From the NCBI RefSeq assembly GCF_023715105.1, contig NZ_JAMBNO010000015.1:1-64000 (forward strand): a stretch of 64,000 bases of DNA, written 5' to 3'. This stretch comes from Hydrogenophaga intermedia. Its GTDB lineage: Bacteria > Pseudomonadota > Gammaproteobacteria > Burkholderiales > Burkholderiaceae_C. Of the stretch, positions 34,832 to 43,666 are shown in pieces (position 1 is the stretch's first letter; each line of letters begins with the position of its first letter). The position numbers and the translations under genes were made by a program. The notes under the pieces are model-generated. The model ran no database searches. It was not told the origin of the DNA and saw only the letters and a program-made list of their open reading frames with translations.

Positions 34832-36421
34832 TCACAGGCTGGCCACGGCGCCGTCGCTGCGCGGGTCGGCGGCGCCCTCGATCACGCCGTTCGCGTGGCG
34901 CACCAGGGCGCCGGCGTGGCCCATGGTGTCGCTGAAGGCCTCGGGCAGCATCTCCACCGCATGGCCCGCATCGGCCAGCTGGCTCACCACATGGGGGTCG
35001 AAGCGGCTTTCCAGCTTGAGCGTGGTGCTGGTCGCGCCCCAGGTGCGCCCAAGCAACCAGCGCGGCGCGCTCACCGCCTGCTGCAAGGTCTGCCCGAAGC
35101 GCGCGTAACGCGTGAAGATGGCGGCTTGCGTCTGCGGCTGCCCTTCGCCGCCCATGGTGCCAAAGGGCATCACGCGGCCATCGTCGAACAGCGCCAACGA
35201 CGGGTTGAGTGTGTGGAACGGTTTGCGGCCCGGCTCCAGCGTGTTGAGCGCGCGTGGGTGCAATGAGAAGCTGGTGCCGCGGTTCTGCCAGCAGATGCCG
35301 GTGCCGTCGAGCACCAGGCCCGAGCCGAACTCCCAGTACACGCTCTGGATGAAGCTCACCGCGCGGCCCTCGCGGTCGATCACGCCCATCCAGATGGTGT
35401 CGCCGGGCGCCGTGGGCTCCGGCCAGGGCAGTGCGCGCTTGGGGTCGATGTTGTCAGCAAGGTCGGCCAGCACGCTGGGCTGGAGGTAGCGGCGCGGGTC
35501 CTCCGGCAGGTGCGCGGGGTCGGTGACGACGCGCTCGCGCACGCGAAAGGCGCGCTTGGTGGCCTCCACCAGACCGTGCAGGTGCGCAAAGCCCTCGCCT
35601 TCGCTCACGCCGAGCCGATCGAACAGGTCCAGGATCATGAGCGTGGACAGGCCCTGCGTGGGCGGCGGCAGGTTGTACACCGTGCTGTCGTGCAGCCGCA
35701 CCGCGAGCGCGTCGACGAAGCGCGCCTGGTAGGCGGCCAGGTCGTCCGGCCCCACCGGGCTGCCCGCCCGCAGCAGGGCCGAGCCGATGCGCGCGCCCAG
35801 CTCACCCCGATAGAAGTCGTCAAGCCCGCGCGTGGCCAGGTGCTGCAGCGTGTCGGCCAGCGCGGGCTGGCGCAGCAAGTGCCCCACGGCGGGGGGCTCA
35901 CCGTCGACCAGGTAGGTGCCCGCAAAGCCCGGCGCATCGCCCAGGCCGTCGCGCAGCTTGCTGCGGGTGAGTGCGGCCTGGCTCGCGGTGACGGCCACGC
36001 CATCGCGTGCGTGGCGGATGGCATCACCCAGCAGCCGCGACAGATCCAGGCGCCCGCCCCAGCGTGCCGAGACCTCCAGCGCGCGCTGCCAGCCGCCCAC
36101 GGTGCCGGCCACCGTGACCGCCGCCAGCGGGCCGCGCGAGGGGATCGCTTCGAAGCCGCTGTAGAACTCGCGCGTGGCCAGCGCGGCGGCCGGGCCGCAG
36201 GCCTCGATGGCCACGGGCGTCTGGCCGGGCTCGTGGATCAGCCAGAAACCGTCGCCGCCGATGGCGTTCATGTGCGGGTACACCACCGCGATCGTCGAGG
36301 CGGCGGCCACCATGGCCTCGACGGCGTTGCCGCCGTCGCGCAACACATCGCGCGCGGCCTGTGCGGCCAGGTGGTGCGGCGCGACGGCCATGCCGCCCAG
36401 CGCTCTCAAGGTGTGAATCAT
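34832..36421 (-). CDS. Gamma-glutamyltransferase-family N-terminal nucleophile hydrolase
   Basis: 529 residues. GGAG lies 8 bases before the ATG. GGT features are GGNAVEAMVAAASTIAVVYPH, GGDGFW, the autocleavage and catalytic Thr342 in PGDTIWMGVIDREGRAVSFIQS, and GGEGQPQTQAAIFTRY near the end. There is no signal peptide, unlike periplasmic GGT, which places it in the cytoplasmic GGT/cephalosporin-acylase-like branch. It probably hydrolyses a gamma-glutamyl amide or similar N-acyl compound. It follows tauE (24 bp) in the TRAP operon, suggesting it processes the imported compound. Confidence 0.88.
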   Translation of the reverse strand: MIHTLRALGGMAVAPHHLAAQAARDVLRDGGNAVEAMVAAASTIAVVYPHMNAIGGDGFWLIHEPGQTPVAIEACGPAAALATREFYSGFEAIPSRGPLAAVTVAGTVGGWQRALEVSARWGGRLDLSRLLGDAIRHARDGVAVTASQAALTRSKLRDGLGDAPGFAGTYLVDGEPPAVGHLLRQPALADTLQHLATRGLDDFYRGELGARIGSALLRAGSPVGPDDLAAYQARFVDALAVRLHDSTVYNLPPPTQGLSTLMILDLFDRLGVSEGEGFAHLHGLVEATKRAFRVRERVVTDPAHLPEDPRRYLQPSVLADLADNIDPKRALPWPEPTAPGDTIWMGVIDREGRAVSFIQSVYWEFGSGLVLDGTGICWQNRGTSFSLHPRALNTLEPGRKPFHTLNPSLALFDDGRVMPFGTMGGEGQPQTQAAIFTRYARFGQTLQQAVSAPRWLLGRTWGATSTTLKLESRFDPHVVSQLADAGHAVEMLPEAFSDTMGHAGALVRHANGVIEGAADPRSDGAVASL

Positions 36422-36445
36422 CTGCAGGTCTCCATCGATGTGGTT

Positions 36446-37282
36446 CTAGTTCAACAGCCCGACGAACATGCGCGCCGAGGTCAGCGCCAGGAAGGCGGCG
36501 AACAGCCAGCGCAGGCGGCGTGCGTCAATGCGGTGTGCCAGTGTCGCTCCCCAGGCGGTGGTCAGGAGTGTCGCCGGCACGATCAGCGCAAAGCCCAGCA
36601 GGTTCACATAGCCCAGGCTCAAGGGCGGGCGCAGCGGCACGTCCAGCCCCCCGATCATGAAGGCCAGCGCGCCGGGCACGCTGATGACGGTGCCCAGCAG
36701 GGCGCCGGTGCCCACGGCCGTGTGCATGGGCACGCGCAGCGCGTTGAGGATCGGCACCGACAACGTGCCGCCGCCGATGCCCATGAGCGTGGAGACGCCG
36801 CCAATGCCGCTGCCCAGCAGCGCGGTGCCCAGCGGGCCGGGCAGGCCGTCGCGCAAGGCAAAGCCGTCGCGCTTGAAGGCCATGTTCAGCGCCACCCCCA
36901 GCGCCACGCTGGCGAACACGGCGGTCAGCACCCAGCCCTTGAGGAAACCACTGGCCAGCGCGCCGAGCGCCACACCCACGACCACCGAGGGCAGCAGGCG
37001 GCGGATCAGCGCCGGATCGAGGCTGCCCTTGCGACGGTGCGCGCGGCTGGAAACGATGGAGGTCGGCACGATGGTCGCAAGCGAGGTGCCCACCGCGACG
37101 TGCATGCGCACCGATTCGTCGATGCCCAGCAGCGTGAACAGGTGGTAGAGCATGGGCACGATGACGATGCCACCGCCCACGCCGAGCAGCCCGGCGAGCA
37201 CCCCGGCCACCAGGCCGGTGGCCAGCAGGGCGGCAGCCAGCCCCAGCAGCCAGGTGCCGCTGTGTTGTGCGAAGAACTCCAT
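36446..37282 (-). CDS. TauE/SafE-family (TSUP) anion permease
   Basis: 278 residues with about eight helices and the duplicated TSUP motif: GVGGGIVIVPML (about 35-46) and GIGGGTLSVPIL (second half), each followed by AVGTSLATIV and AVGTGALLGTV. TSUP proteins export sulfite, sulfoacetate or related anions in sulfonate degraders. It lies 4 bp after dctM and 24 bp before ggt, so it belongs to the TRAP unit. A sulfur-anion role is inferred from the family. Confidence 0.88.
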   Translation of the reverse strand: MEFFAQHSGTWLLGLAAALLATGLVAGVLAGLLGVGGGIVIVPMLYHLFTLLGIDESVRMHVAVGTSLATIVPTSIVSSRAHRRKGSLDPALIRRLLPSVVVGVALGALASGFLKGWVLTAVFASVALGVALNMAFKRDGFALRDGLPGPLGTALLGSGIGGVSTLMGIGGGTLSVPILNALRVPMHTAVGTGALLGTVISVPGALAFMIGGLDVPLRPPLSLGYVNLLGFALIVPATLLTTAWGATLAHRIDARRLRWLFAAFLALTSARMFVGLLN

Positions 37283-37286
37283 CGCG

Positions 37287-38612
37287 CTACCAGCCGATGG
37301 CCTTGGGCAACCACAGCGCGATCTGCGGGAACTGGAACAGCAGCACCAGCGCCAGCAGTTGCAGCCCGATGAAGGGAATCACGCCCTTGTAGATGTCCTT
37401 GATGTTGACCTCGGGTGGCGCCACGCCTTTCAGGTAGAACAACGCCCAGCCGAACGGCGGCGTGAGGAAGCTCGATTGCAGGTTGAGGGTGATGAGCATG
37501 GCCAGCCACACCGGGTCGACGCCCATGTTGAGCAGGATCGGCAGGAACAGCGGCACCGCGATGTAGCTGATCTCGATCCACTCGATGAAGAAGCCGAGCA
37601 CGAAGATGATGGCCATCAGGAACCAGACGGCGGTGTTCACGCCGCCCGGCAGCTGCTCGAACAGGCCGGCGATCAGTTCCTCGCCCTGCAGCCCGCGGAA
37701 CGAGAGCGCAAACACCTGGGCCGTCATCAGGATGAACATCATGATGGCGGTGATCTTGCTGGTGTCCAGCGCGGTCTCCTTGAGCGTCTTCCAGCTCAAC
37801 CGGCGCGACAGTGCGGTGATCAGAACCGCGCCCACCGCGCCCATGCTGGCGGCCTCGGTGGGGGCGGCGATGCCGCCCACGATGGAACCCAGCACCGCTA
37901 CCACCAGCATCACCGGCGGCACCAGAACCTTGAGGAAGCGCACCCAGAGCTGGCGGCGCGACACCGCGTCGCGCTCCGCCACGGGCAGCGCCGGCATGCT
38001 GGCCGGGCGCAGCATGCCCATCACCAGCAGATAGATGATGTAGACCGCCGCCAGCAACATGCCCGGGCCGACGGCGGCCGCAAACAAGGTGCCCACCGAG
38101 AGCTGCATGATGTCCGACAGCAGGATCAGGATCAGGCTGGGCGGGATGATCTGGCCCAGCGTGCCCGACGCGCAGATGACGCCGCAGGCCACGCTCTTGT
38201 CGTAGCCGCGGCGGATCAGCGTGGGCAGCGTGAGCAGGCCCAGCGTGATGATGGTGGCGCCCACGATGCCGGTGGTCGCGCCCATGAGCACGCCAAACAG
38301 TACGATGCCGATGGCCATGCCGCCCTTGAGTCCGCCCGCCAGGTGGCCCATGACATCAAGCAAGTCATCGGCCAGGCGCGATTTCTCGAGCATCACGCCC
38401 ATGAACACGAACAACGGGATCGCCATCCACTGGTAGCCCCCCACCACACCATAGAAGCGCGCCGGCAGCAGGTTGAACAGCGTCTCGCCGAAGCCGAGCC
38501 AGCCGAACACGAAGCCGGTGACGGCCAGGCTCACCGCCACCGGGATGCCGATCATCAGCATCAGGAAGAAGCCGCCCAGCATCAGCAGGGCGTAGGTGTG
38601 CATCTCAAACAC
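37287..38612 (-). CDS. dctM: TRAP transporter large permease DctM
   Basis: 441 residues from a GTG at 38612, chosen for GGAGG six bases upstream; the ATG at 38603 is the alternative. The start overlaps the dctQ stop. About 12 helices and DctM motifs: GVLMGATTGIVGATIITLGLLTLP, GTLGQIIPPSLILILLSD and GIAAPTEAASMGAVGA. It ends near LTPPFGWALFYLKG. It is the permease of a second TRAP system, of the subtype that pairs with TakP-like binding proteins. Confidence 0.92.
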   Translation of the reverse strand: MFEMHTYALLMLGGFFLMLMIGIPVAVSLAVTGFVFGWLGFGETLFNLLPARFYGVVGGYQWMAIPLFVFMGVMLEKSRLADDLLDVMGHLAGGLKGGMAIGIVLFGVLMGATTGIVGATIITLGLLTLPTLIRRGYDKSVACGVICASGTLGQIIPPSLILILLSDIMQLSVGTLFAAAVGPGMLLAAVYIIYLLVMGMLRPASMPALPVAERDAVSRRQLWVRFLKVLVPPVMLVVAVLGSIVGGIAAPTEAASMGAVGAVLITALSRRLSWKTLKETALDTSKITAIMMFILMTAQVFALSFRGLQGEELIAGLFEQLPGGVNTAVWFLMAIIFVLGFFIEWIEISYIAVPLFLPILLNMGVDPVWLAMLITLNLQSSFLTPPFGWALFYLKGVAPPEVNIKDIYKGVIPFIGLQLLALVLLFQFPQIALWLPKAIGW

Positions 38613-39129
38613 GACGTGCCTCCTGCGCGCCGTCAGCCGGCGAGAGCAGGCGCACCAGGTGCGCAAGCTGCTGCAGCACCAGCAGGCCGTAGCCCAGCGG
38701 GATCAGCGACTTCACGATCCAGCGCAAGGGAATGCCGCCCGGGTCGGGCGAGCCCTCGGCGATGGCGCGCGATTGCTCGACGTAGCCGAGCGAGAGTGCG
38801 ATGAACAGCACGCTCACGGTGATCAGCAGCAGCGCAGCGAGCACGTCGACCGCGCGCTTGAGCGGCGCCGGAAAGCGCGCGTAGAACAGGTCCACGCGCA
38901 CGTTCTCACCACGCTGCAGGGCGTGGCTCATGCCCAGCAGGATCAGGGCCGCCAGCAGGTGCCATTCCAGCTCCTGCGCCCACACCGAGCCCACACTCAT
39001 CGTGTAGCGCAGGATGACGTTGGTGGCGACCAGGCCGATCATCGCCAGCGCGATCCACGCGGTCAGCGTGCCGATGCGGTCGATGAACCCCTCGATGAAC
39101 GCGGCCAGCGGCCGCAATGCCTTGAGCAT
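38605..39129 (-). CDS. dctQ: TRAP transporter small membrane subunit DctQ
   Basis: 174 residues with four hydrophobic helices (20-40, 52-70, 92-112, 136-160). Characteristic features are NVILRYTMSVGSVWAQELEWHLLAALILLG and ENVRVDLFYARFP. Located between dctP (21 bp gap) and dctM (8 bp overlap). Confidence 0.9.
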   Translation of the reverse strand: MLKALRPLAAFIEGFIDRIGTLTAWIALAMIGLVATNVILRYTMSVGSVWAQELEWHLLAALILLGMSHALQRGENVRVDLFYARFPAPLKRAVDVLAALLLITVSVLFIALSLGYVEQSRAIAEGSPDPGGIPLRWIVKSLIPLGYGLLVLQQLAHLVRLLSPADGAQEARRV

Positions 39130-39150
39130 GATGCCTCGCCCCTTGCCCGA

Positions 39151-40236
39151 TCAGCCGCGAACCTTGAGGTGGTAAGCCTCTTCGCTGATTTCGCTCCAGC
39201 GGTCGTACTTGGCCTTGAACGCGAAGTACGAGTCGTGCACCTTCTTCGTCAGCGGGTCCTTGATGGCCTCGGTCAGCACCTTGTCGGTCTCGGTCTTGAG
39301 CGCCTTGATGACGTCGTCGGGCAGGGGGCGTGCGGTCACGCCCTGGTTCTTGATCAAGTCTTCCATGGCGTCGGAGTTCGCCTTCTGGCACCACCCCTCG
39401 CTGATGACGTTGCAGGCTGCGGAGGCGTTGCTCACGATGGCCTGCAGGTCCTTGGGCAGCTTGTCCCAGGCGGCCTTGTTGATCAGCAGCTCCGACACGG
39501 TGGACGACTCGTGCCAGCCGGTGGTGTAGTAGAACTTGGCGGCCTTGTGCAGGCCCAGTCGGCGGTCCTGGAACGGGCCGACGAACTCGGCCGCGTCAAT
39601 CACGCCGCGCTCCAGCGCCGGGAAGATCTCGCCACCCGGCAGCACCTTCACGTCCACCCCGAGGTTGGCGTACACCTTGCCGGCCAGGCCCGGAATGCGC
39701 ATCTTCAGGCCGCGCAGGTCGGCCACGTTCTTGATCTCTTTCTTGAACCAGCCGGTCATCTGCACGCCGGTGTTGCCGCAGGGCATGGCCACCATGCCGA
39801 AGGGCGCGTAGACCTCGTTCCAGAGGTCGATGCCGCCACCGTCGTACAGCCAGCCGTTCATGCCCTGGAAGTTCATGCCAAAGGGCACAGCGGTGAAGTA
39901 CTGGGCCGCGGCGGTCTTGCCGGTCCAGAAGTAGGCGTTGGCGTGGTTCATTTCCACGGTGCCGGCGCGCACGGCGTCAAAGCCCTCGAAGGCCGGGATC
40001 AGTTCACCAGCGCCGAACACCTGGATGTTCAGGCGACCGTCCGACATCTCGCGGATGCGTTTGGCGAGATCGCTCGCGCTGCCGGGGCCGTCCATGTAAA
40101 ACGGCGAGCCCTTGCCGTAGGCGCTGGTCATCTTCCAGTTGAAGCGCGCGCTTTGCGCGTTGGCGAGCATGGGGGCACCCAGCGCCGTGGTAGCGATGGC
40201 GGCGCGCGAGAGGAACTGGCGGCGGATCAGGGACAT
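39151..40236 (-). CDS. dctP: TRAP transporter solute-binding protein (TakP-like)
   Basis: 361 residues from the ATG at 40236 with AGGAG seven bases upstream. A twin-arginine signal (IRRQFLSRAAIATTALG) ends near ANAQ. The mature part matches the TakP/DctP subgroup: FNWKMTSAYGKGSPFYMDGP, GAGELIPAFEGFDAVRAGTVEM, GLKMRIPGLAGKVYANLGVD and GGEIFPALERGVIDAAEFVGP. TakP-type proteins bind 2-oxo acids or related carboxylates; the ligand here is unknown. It is the first gene of the unit with dctQM, tauE and ggt. Confidence 0.92.
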   Translation of the reverse strand: MSLIRRQFLSRAAIATTALGAPMLANAQSARFNWKMTSAYGKGSPFYMDGPGSASDLAKRIREMSDGRLNIQVFGAGELIPAFEGFDAVRAGTVEMNHANAYFWTGKTAAAQYFTAVPFGMNFQGMNGWLYDGGGIDLWNEVYAPFGMVAMPCGNTGVQMTGWFKKEIKNVADLRGLKMRIPGLAGKVYANLGVDVKVLPGGEIFPALERGVIDAAEFVGPFQDRRLGLHKAAKFYYTTGWHESSTVSELLINKAAWDKLPKDLQAIVSNASAACNVISEGWCQKANSDAMEDLIKNQGVTARPLPDDVIKALKTETDKVLTEAIKDPLTKKVHDSYFAFKAKYDRWSEISEEAYHLKVRG

Positions 40237-40589
40237 GGCGACGCTCCTGCAGAAAGGTGTTGAAAGGATGGGTGGCGGTTGCCGTTTGTCATGCGACGAA
40301 AACAGCTGTCCGCAATCCCTGTGCCATGTGCGAAGTCCGCCTGGCGACCTTGTTTGCGCGTACTTAACGGCTAATTTGTTGGCATGCTTCCCGTTTTGGT
40401 GCATGCCGTGGAGCGAGGCGGAGGTGTCGAATGTTCAGCCGCCAGCCGATCCATGACCGTTTGTTCAGCAACAACGTCGTTGCCGGCCCGCGAGGTTGTT
40501 CAGCGTGACCCGCTGGCACGCCTGGGCGGAACATTCGGCAGCACCGCACAAGCGCGGTGCGGGTGCACCAAACGCGTTGTTCGGGGCGA
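40237..40589. promoter_or_regulatory. Upstream region of the TRAP-tauE-ggt unit with two inverted repeats
   Basis: This 353-bp gap has no gene. It contains GGCATGC (40381-40387) and GCATGCC (40401-40407), exact 7-bp arms 13 bases apart, and an imperfect 16-bp palindrome GCAAC-A-ACGT-C-GTTGC (40468-40483). The motif GTTGTTCAGC occurs in related form twice nearby. The Lrp-type regulator gene ends just upstream, so these are candidate Lrp sites for dctP. Confidence 0.45.
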
Positions 40590-41072
40590 TCAGAGCCGCG
40601 CGCCGCCGCGGCGGTTCTTCACCCGCGTGAGCAGGGTCTTGCAGTCCACCGAGACGATCTCGGGGCGGTTGAACACGTGGCGGCGCACGAAGGACTCGAA
40701 GCTCGCCGGGCTCTCGGTGAGCGCGTGCACGTGCAGGCTGCGCAGGTCGCTCATGATGTAGAGGCTCACCACCTCGGGGCAGTCCGCCAGCTCCTGGGCA
40801 ATGCGTTCGATCGCCGCCGGCGTGACCACGATGTCGAGGAAGGTCGAGTTCACCTGGCCGAGCTTTTCGGGGTTGATGACCGCGGCGAACAACTCGATCA
40901 CGCCACTGGCCTGCAGCGCCTGCACCCGGGCGCGGGCATGCGCGCGCGAGATGCCAAGTTGCCGCGCAAGGTCGGCGAAGGACGCGCGGCCGTCCTTGAC
41001 GAGGATGTTGAGCAACGTGCTGTCGAGGCGGCTCAGGCCGAGGTCGGGGGCGGGAAGGGTGGGGGAGGTCAT
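40590..41072 (-). CDS. Lrp/AsnC-family transcriptional regulator
   Basis: 160 residues from the ATG at 41072; a GTG 24 bases upstream is possible. The N-terminal helix-turn-helix (LDSTLLNILVKDGRASFADLARQLGISRAHARARVQAL) is followed by a RAM ligand-binding domain (FLDIVVTPAAIERIAQELADCPEVVSLYIMSD). It lies upstream of and co-directional with the dctPQM-tauE-ggt unit, with a 353-bp regulatory gap, and probably controls it in response to an amino acid or metabolite. Confidence 0.88.
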   Translation of the reverse strand: MTSPTLPAPDLGLSRLDSTLLNILVKDGRASFADLARQLGISRAHARARVQALQASGVIELFAAVINPEKLGQVNSTFLDIVVTPAAIERIAQELADCPEVVSLYIMSDLRSLHVHALTESPASFESFVRRHVFNRPEIVSVDCKTLLTRVKNRRGGARL

Positions 41073-41129
41073 GCCGGTGCTGCAAGCAACCTGCACGCCA
41101 GGGCGCGCACGCTACCCCGGGCTCTGCGC

Positions 41130-41483
41130 TCAGCGGCGCAGGTGCGTCTCGAGTTCGGCCAGCACGCCGTCGATGCCCTGCAGCGTGGTGGCCAGCTCGC
41201 GGCACAGCTGCAGCCATTCCTGGCGCTGGGCCGAATGGCCCGGGTCGGTGTCGGCGGTGATGAGCCGCACGGTGGATTCGAGGTCGCCCCCGGCGCGCTG
41301 GCGCAGGCCCATGGCGTGGATGAACAGCCCACGCGCCGTTTCATGGGTGTCGCCCATGGCGGTTCGGGCGTCGCCGGTGGCGGTGACGTCGGCCATCAGC
41401 AGGTTGCGCAGGGTTTCCAGCGCGGCCGTGAGCTGGCGCATGCGCTCGCAGACGGCGACGAGGTGGTCGAAAGCGTTGTCCAT
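41130..41483 (-). CDS. Hypothetical helical protein
   Basis: 117 residues, almost entirely alpha-helical in pattern (MDNAFDHLVAVCERMRQLTAALETLRNLLM at the start, LCRELATTLQGIDGVLAELETHLRR at the end), suggesting a four-helix bundle. No signal peptide and no recognised family. A 20-bp near-perfect palindrome lies 39 bp upstream of its start. Confidence 0.55.
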   Translation of the reverse strand: MDNAFDHLVAVCERMRQLTAALETLRNLLMADVTATGDARTAMGDTHETARGLFIHAMGLRQRAGGDLESTVRLITADTDPGHSAQRQEWLQLCRELATTLQGIDGVLAELETHLRR

Positions 41484-41521
41484 GGTCAGCTTGGCACCTT
41501 AGCGCAGGGCGCTGGGCGAGG

Positions 41522-41541
41522 CGCGTGATCGGGATCACGCG
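41522..41541. promoter_or_regulatory. 20-bp palindrome between the PhoD-like gene and the helical protein
   Basis: CGCGTGATC-GG-GATCACGCG has exact 9-bp arms around two G residues. It lies 39-58 bp upstream of the start of the 117-residue protein on the minus strand and 44 bp past the PhoD-like stop. No T-run follows, so an operator is more likely than a terminator. Confidence 0.5.
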
Positions 41542-41584
41542 GCGCGGCCAGCGGACCAGCGGACGTTTTGCGGTGCGGCGCGGT

Positions 41585-43624
41585 TCAGTCCTCGCGCGCC
41601 TCGGCCTCGCGCGGCACGAAGGCCACCTCGCGCCCGTCGGCCAGCAGCTGGCAGATGCGCTGCGGGCGGCCGTTGTCGTCGAGTTCGAGCAAGCCGACGC
41701 CGGCGCCGTTGAGCAGCCGCCGCCCGTGGGGCGTGCCTTCGGGCTTGCGCGGTGTGACCTTCATGTGGCGCCGCCTGGTGAAGCGGTTGAGCGGCGAGCG
41801 CGGCGAGTAGAGCCAGCGGTTGAGGTGGTCGAGCCACTTGAGCAAGCCGTCGGGAAAGGCGTTGCGCAAGCCGCTGCTGCAGACCTGCCAGATGTGCGGC
41901 CCCTGCACCGGTGCACGCCGGCGACCGCGTGGGCGCAGCTCGACGTCGTAGACGAAGGAGTAGTGCACGTCGCCAGACAGCACCACGAAGGTCTGCGGCG
42001 TCTTCGGGTGGCGGAAGATGTTGAGCACCGCGCTCGCGGCGCCGGGGTGCGACATCCAGTTCTCCGCGTCCACCATCAACGGTTTGCCGAAGAAGCTGAA
42101 CACACGCTGCACCGTCTCGATGAGCTTGACGCCGAAGATCGGCGCCGAGGCCACCAGCAGCACCGCGGGGTGGCCGCGCAGTGCCTGCTGCAGATCGGTG
42201 AGCGCCTCCCAGTCCATCAGGCCCGAGGGGCGCCGCGGCGACACCTCGGAGCGCCAGCGGTGCGTGCGGCTGTCCAGCACCATCAGCGGCGGTGAGGTCG
42301 GCCACACGTAGTGCCAGTCGCGCCACTGCAGCAGGCGCTCGATCAATGCTTCGTGCGCCTGGCCACCGGGTGCATCGAGCGCGGCCTGCACCTGATCGAG
42401 CAGGCCCTGCGGCTCGAACGCTTCCGGCCGGTTGCCCCAGGCCTGGTTGAGCAGGTAGGCCAGCAGCGCGTTGCCGATCACGCGGCGCGAGAACGGGTGG
42501 CCGTAGGCTACGTCCTCCCACTCGCGGCTGAGGTTCCAGTCATCGGTGATGTCGTGGTCGTCGAACACCATCGCCACGGGCAGGTGCGCCAGTGCGCGGC
42601 GCGCGGCGGCCAGGCCCTCGCGGAAGTCCGCAATGGCGCGCGCCTCGCGGGCGTAGCGTTCGCGGCCGCTCTCGTCGAGTCCGGGCGGTGGCGACAGATC
42701 GAGCCCCTGCCATGGCAACGGGGACCACACGAGCAGGTACATGGCCAGCACCTCGCCCAGGGTGATGAGGTGGTTGTGCGCGTTGTCGGTGGTGAAGATG
42801 GGTTTCCTGGCGCCGTCGAACAGGAGGTCGATCAGCCGCTCGCTGCGCGGTGTGCGCGGCAGCAACTGCTCGCGCCGGTAGTAGGTGTTCGGGTGCGTGA
42901 GCAGGTCGGCGCTGTCGCGCACGCCGCTGCCCTCGGCGCCGGGGATGGCTTCGTCGCGCAGGCCCAGGCGTTGCATCAGGCCGTGGATGGCGCGCAGCAG
43001 CGGGCCCGCGACGTCGTCGCAATAGACCTGGTCGCCACTGAGCACCAGGGCCGACGGCCAGTGGGCGAGGTCGTTCTCGGCCAGGCGTTGCGCGAGGTGG
43101 GCATCGGCGCGCGCCAGCCCGTCGCCGCCGCCCGCGTGGTGCGGCTTGCGGCAGGAGCCGTGCAGCAGCGCGTGCACCCGCGGCGCGTGCACGAAGCCGG
43201 GCGTGTCATGGCCGGCGTGGCACAGCGCGGCGTCGTCCAGCGCAACCCAGGTGCCATCGGGGTTGGCGAACTCGAAGCGGTAGCCGGTCCAGGTGTTCTC
43301 GCCCAGTGCCTCGTCCAGCGACAGATCGATCAGCAGCAGGAACAGGCGTTCGCCTGCGCGCAGTGTGCGCACCGTGGGTTCGTGGGTTGTGCGGTGACCG
43401 TCTTCATGGCACAGCGTGATGCGCAGGTCACAGGCCTGTGTGGTGGCCAGCCACCACGCCACACGCTGCGCCTGCACTCGTCGCAACAGAGGGCCGGCCA
43501 GCACCAGGGGCAGTTCGTTGTGTTCGGGGTCGTGCAACGGGTCGGGCGTCAGATCGGGCGTCGGATCGGGGAGTTGATCGGGTCGGGAGACAGTCATGGT
43601 GCCGGACCATTGTGGCGCGGACAT
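41585..43624 (-). CDS. PhoD-like alkaline phosphatase/phosphodiesterase family protein
   Basis: About 679 residues from the ATG at 43624 (43648 and 43597 are alternatives; no clear ribosome binding site). Metallophosphatase motifs of the PhoD group: LHGSCRKPHH, ALVLSGDQVYCDD (metal-binding Asp), VAMVFDDHDITDDWN (Asp/His ligands) and FVVLSGDVHYSFVYDVEL. The usual PhoD Tat signal is missing and the N terminus is Asp/Pro-rich, so this version is probably cytoplasmic. It may act on phosphodiesters or phosphonates of unknown type. It stands 42 bp after the LysR gene. Confidence 0.8.
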   Translation of the reverse strand: MSAPQWSGTMTVSRPDQLPDPTPDLTPDPLHDPEHNELPLVLAGPLLRRVQAQRVAWWLATTQACDLRITLCHEDGHRTTHEPTVRTLRAGERLFLLLIDLSLDEALGENTWTGYRFEFANPDGTWVALDDAALCHAGHDTPGFVHAPRVHALLHGSCRKPHHAGGGDGLARADAHLAQRLAENDLAHWPSALVLSGDQVYCDDVAGPLLRAIHGLMQRLGLRDEAIPGAEGSGVRDSADLLTHPNTYYRREQLLPRTPRSERLIDLLFDGARKPIFTTDNAHNHLITLGEVLAMYLLVWSPLPWQGLDLSPPPGLDESGRERYAREARAIADFREGLAAARRALAHLPVAMVFDDHDITDDWNLSREWEDVAYGHPFSRRVIGNALLAYLLNQAWGNRPEAFEPQGLLDQVQAALDAPGGQAHEALIERLLQWRDWHYVWPTSPPLMVLDSRTHRWRSEVSPRRPSGLMDWEALTDLQQALRGHPAVLLVASAPIFGVKLIETVQRVFSFFGKPLMVDAENWMSHPGAASAVLNIFRHPKTPQTFVVLSGDVHYSFVYDVELRPRGRRRAPVQGPHIWQVCSSGLRNAFPDGLLKWLDHLNRWLYSPRSPLNRFTRRRHMKVTPRKPEGTPHGRRLLNGAGVGLLELDDNGRPQRICQLLADGREVAFVPREAEARED

Positions 43625-43666
43625 GAAGCGCGTGCTGCGCTGCGGCAAAAAAGCCGCGGCGTGCGC

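Noticed and set aside
35510..38804. Long plus-strand frames rich in Gln, His and Arg opposite GGT, TauE and DctM
   Set aside because: These are antisense to membrane proteins and an NTN hydrolase with clear motifs; the charged composition is the expected mirror of hydrophobic codons.
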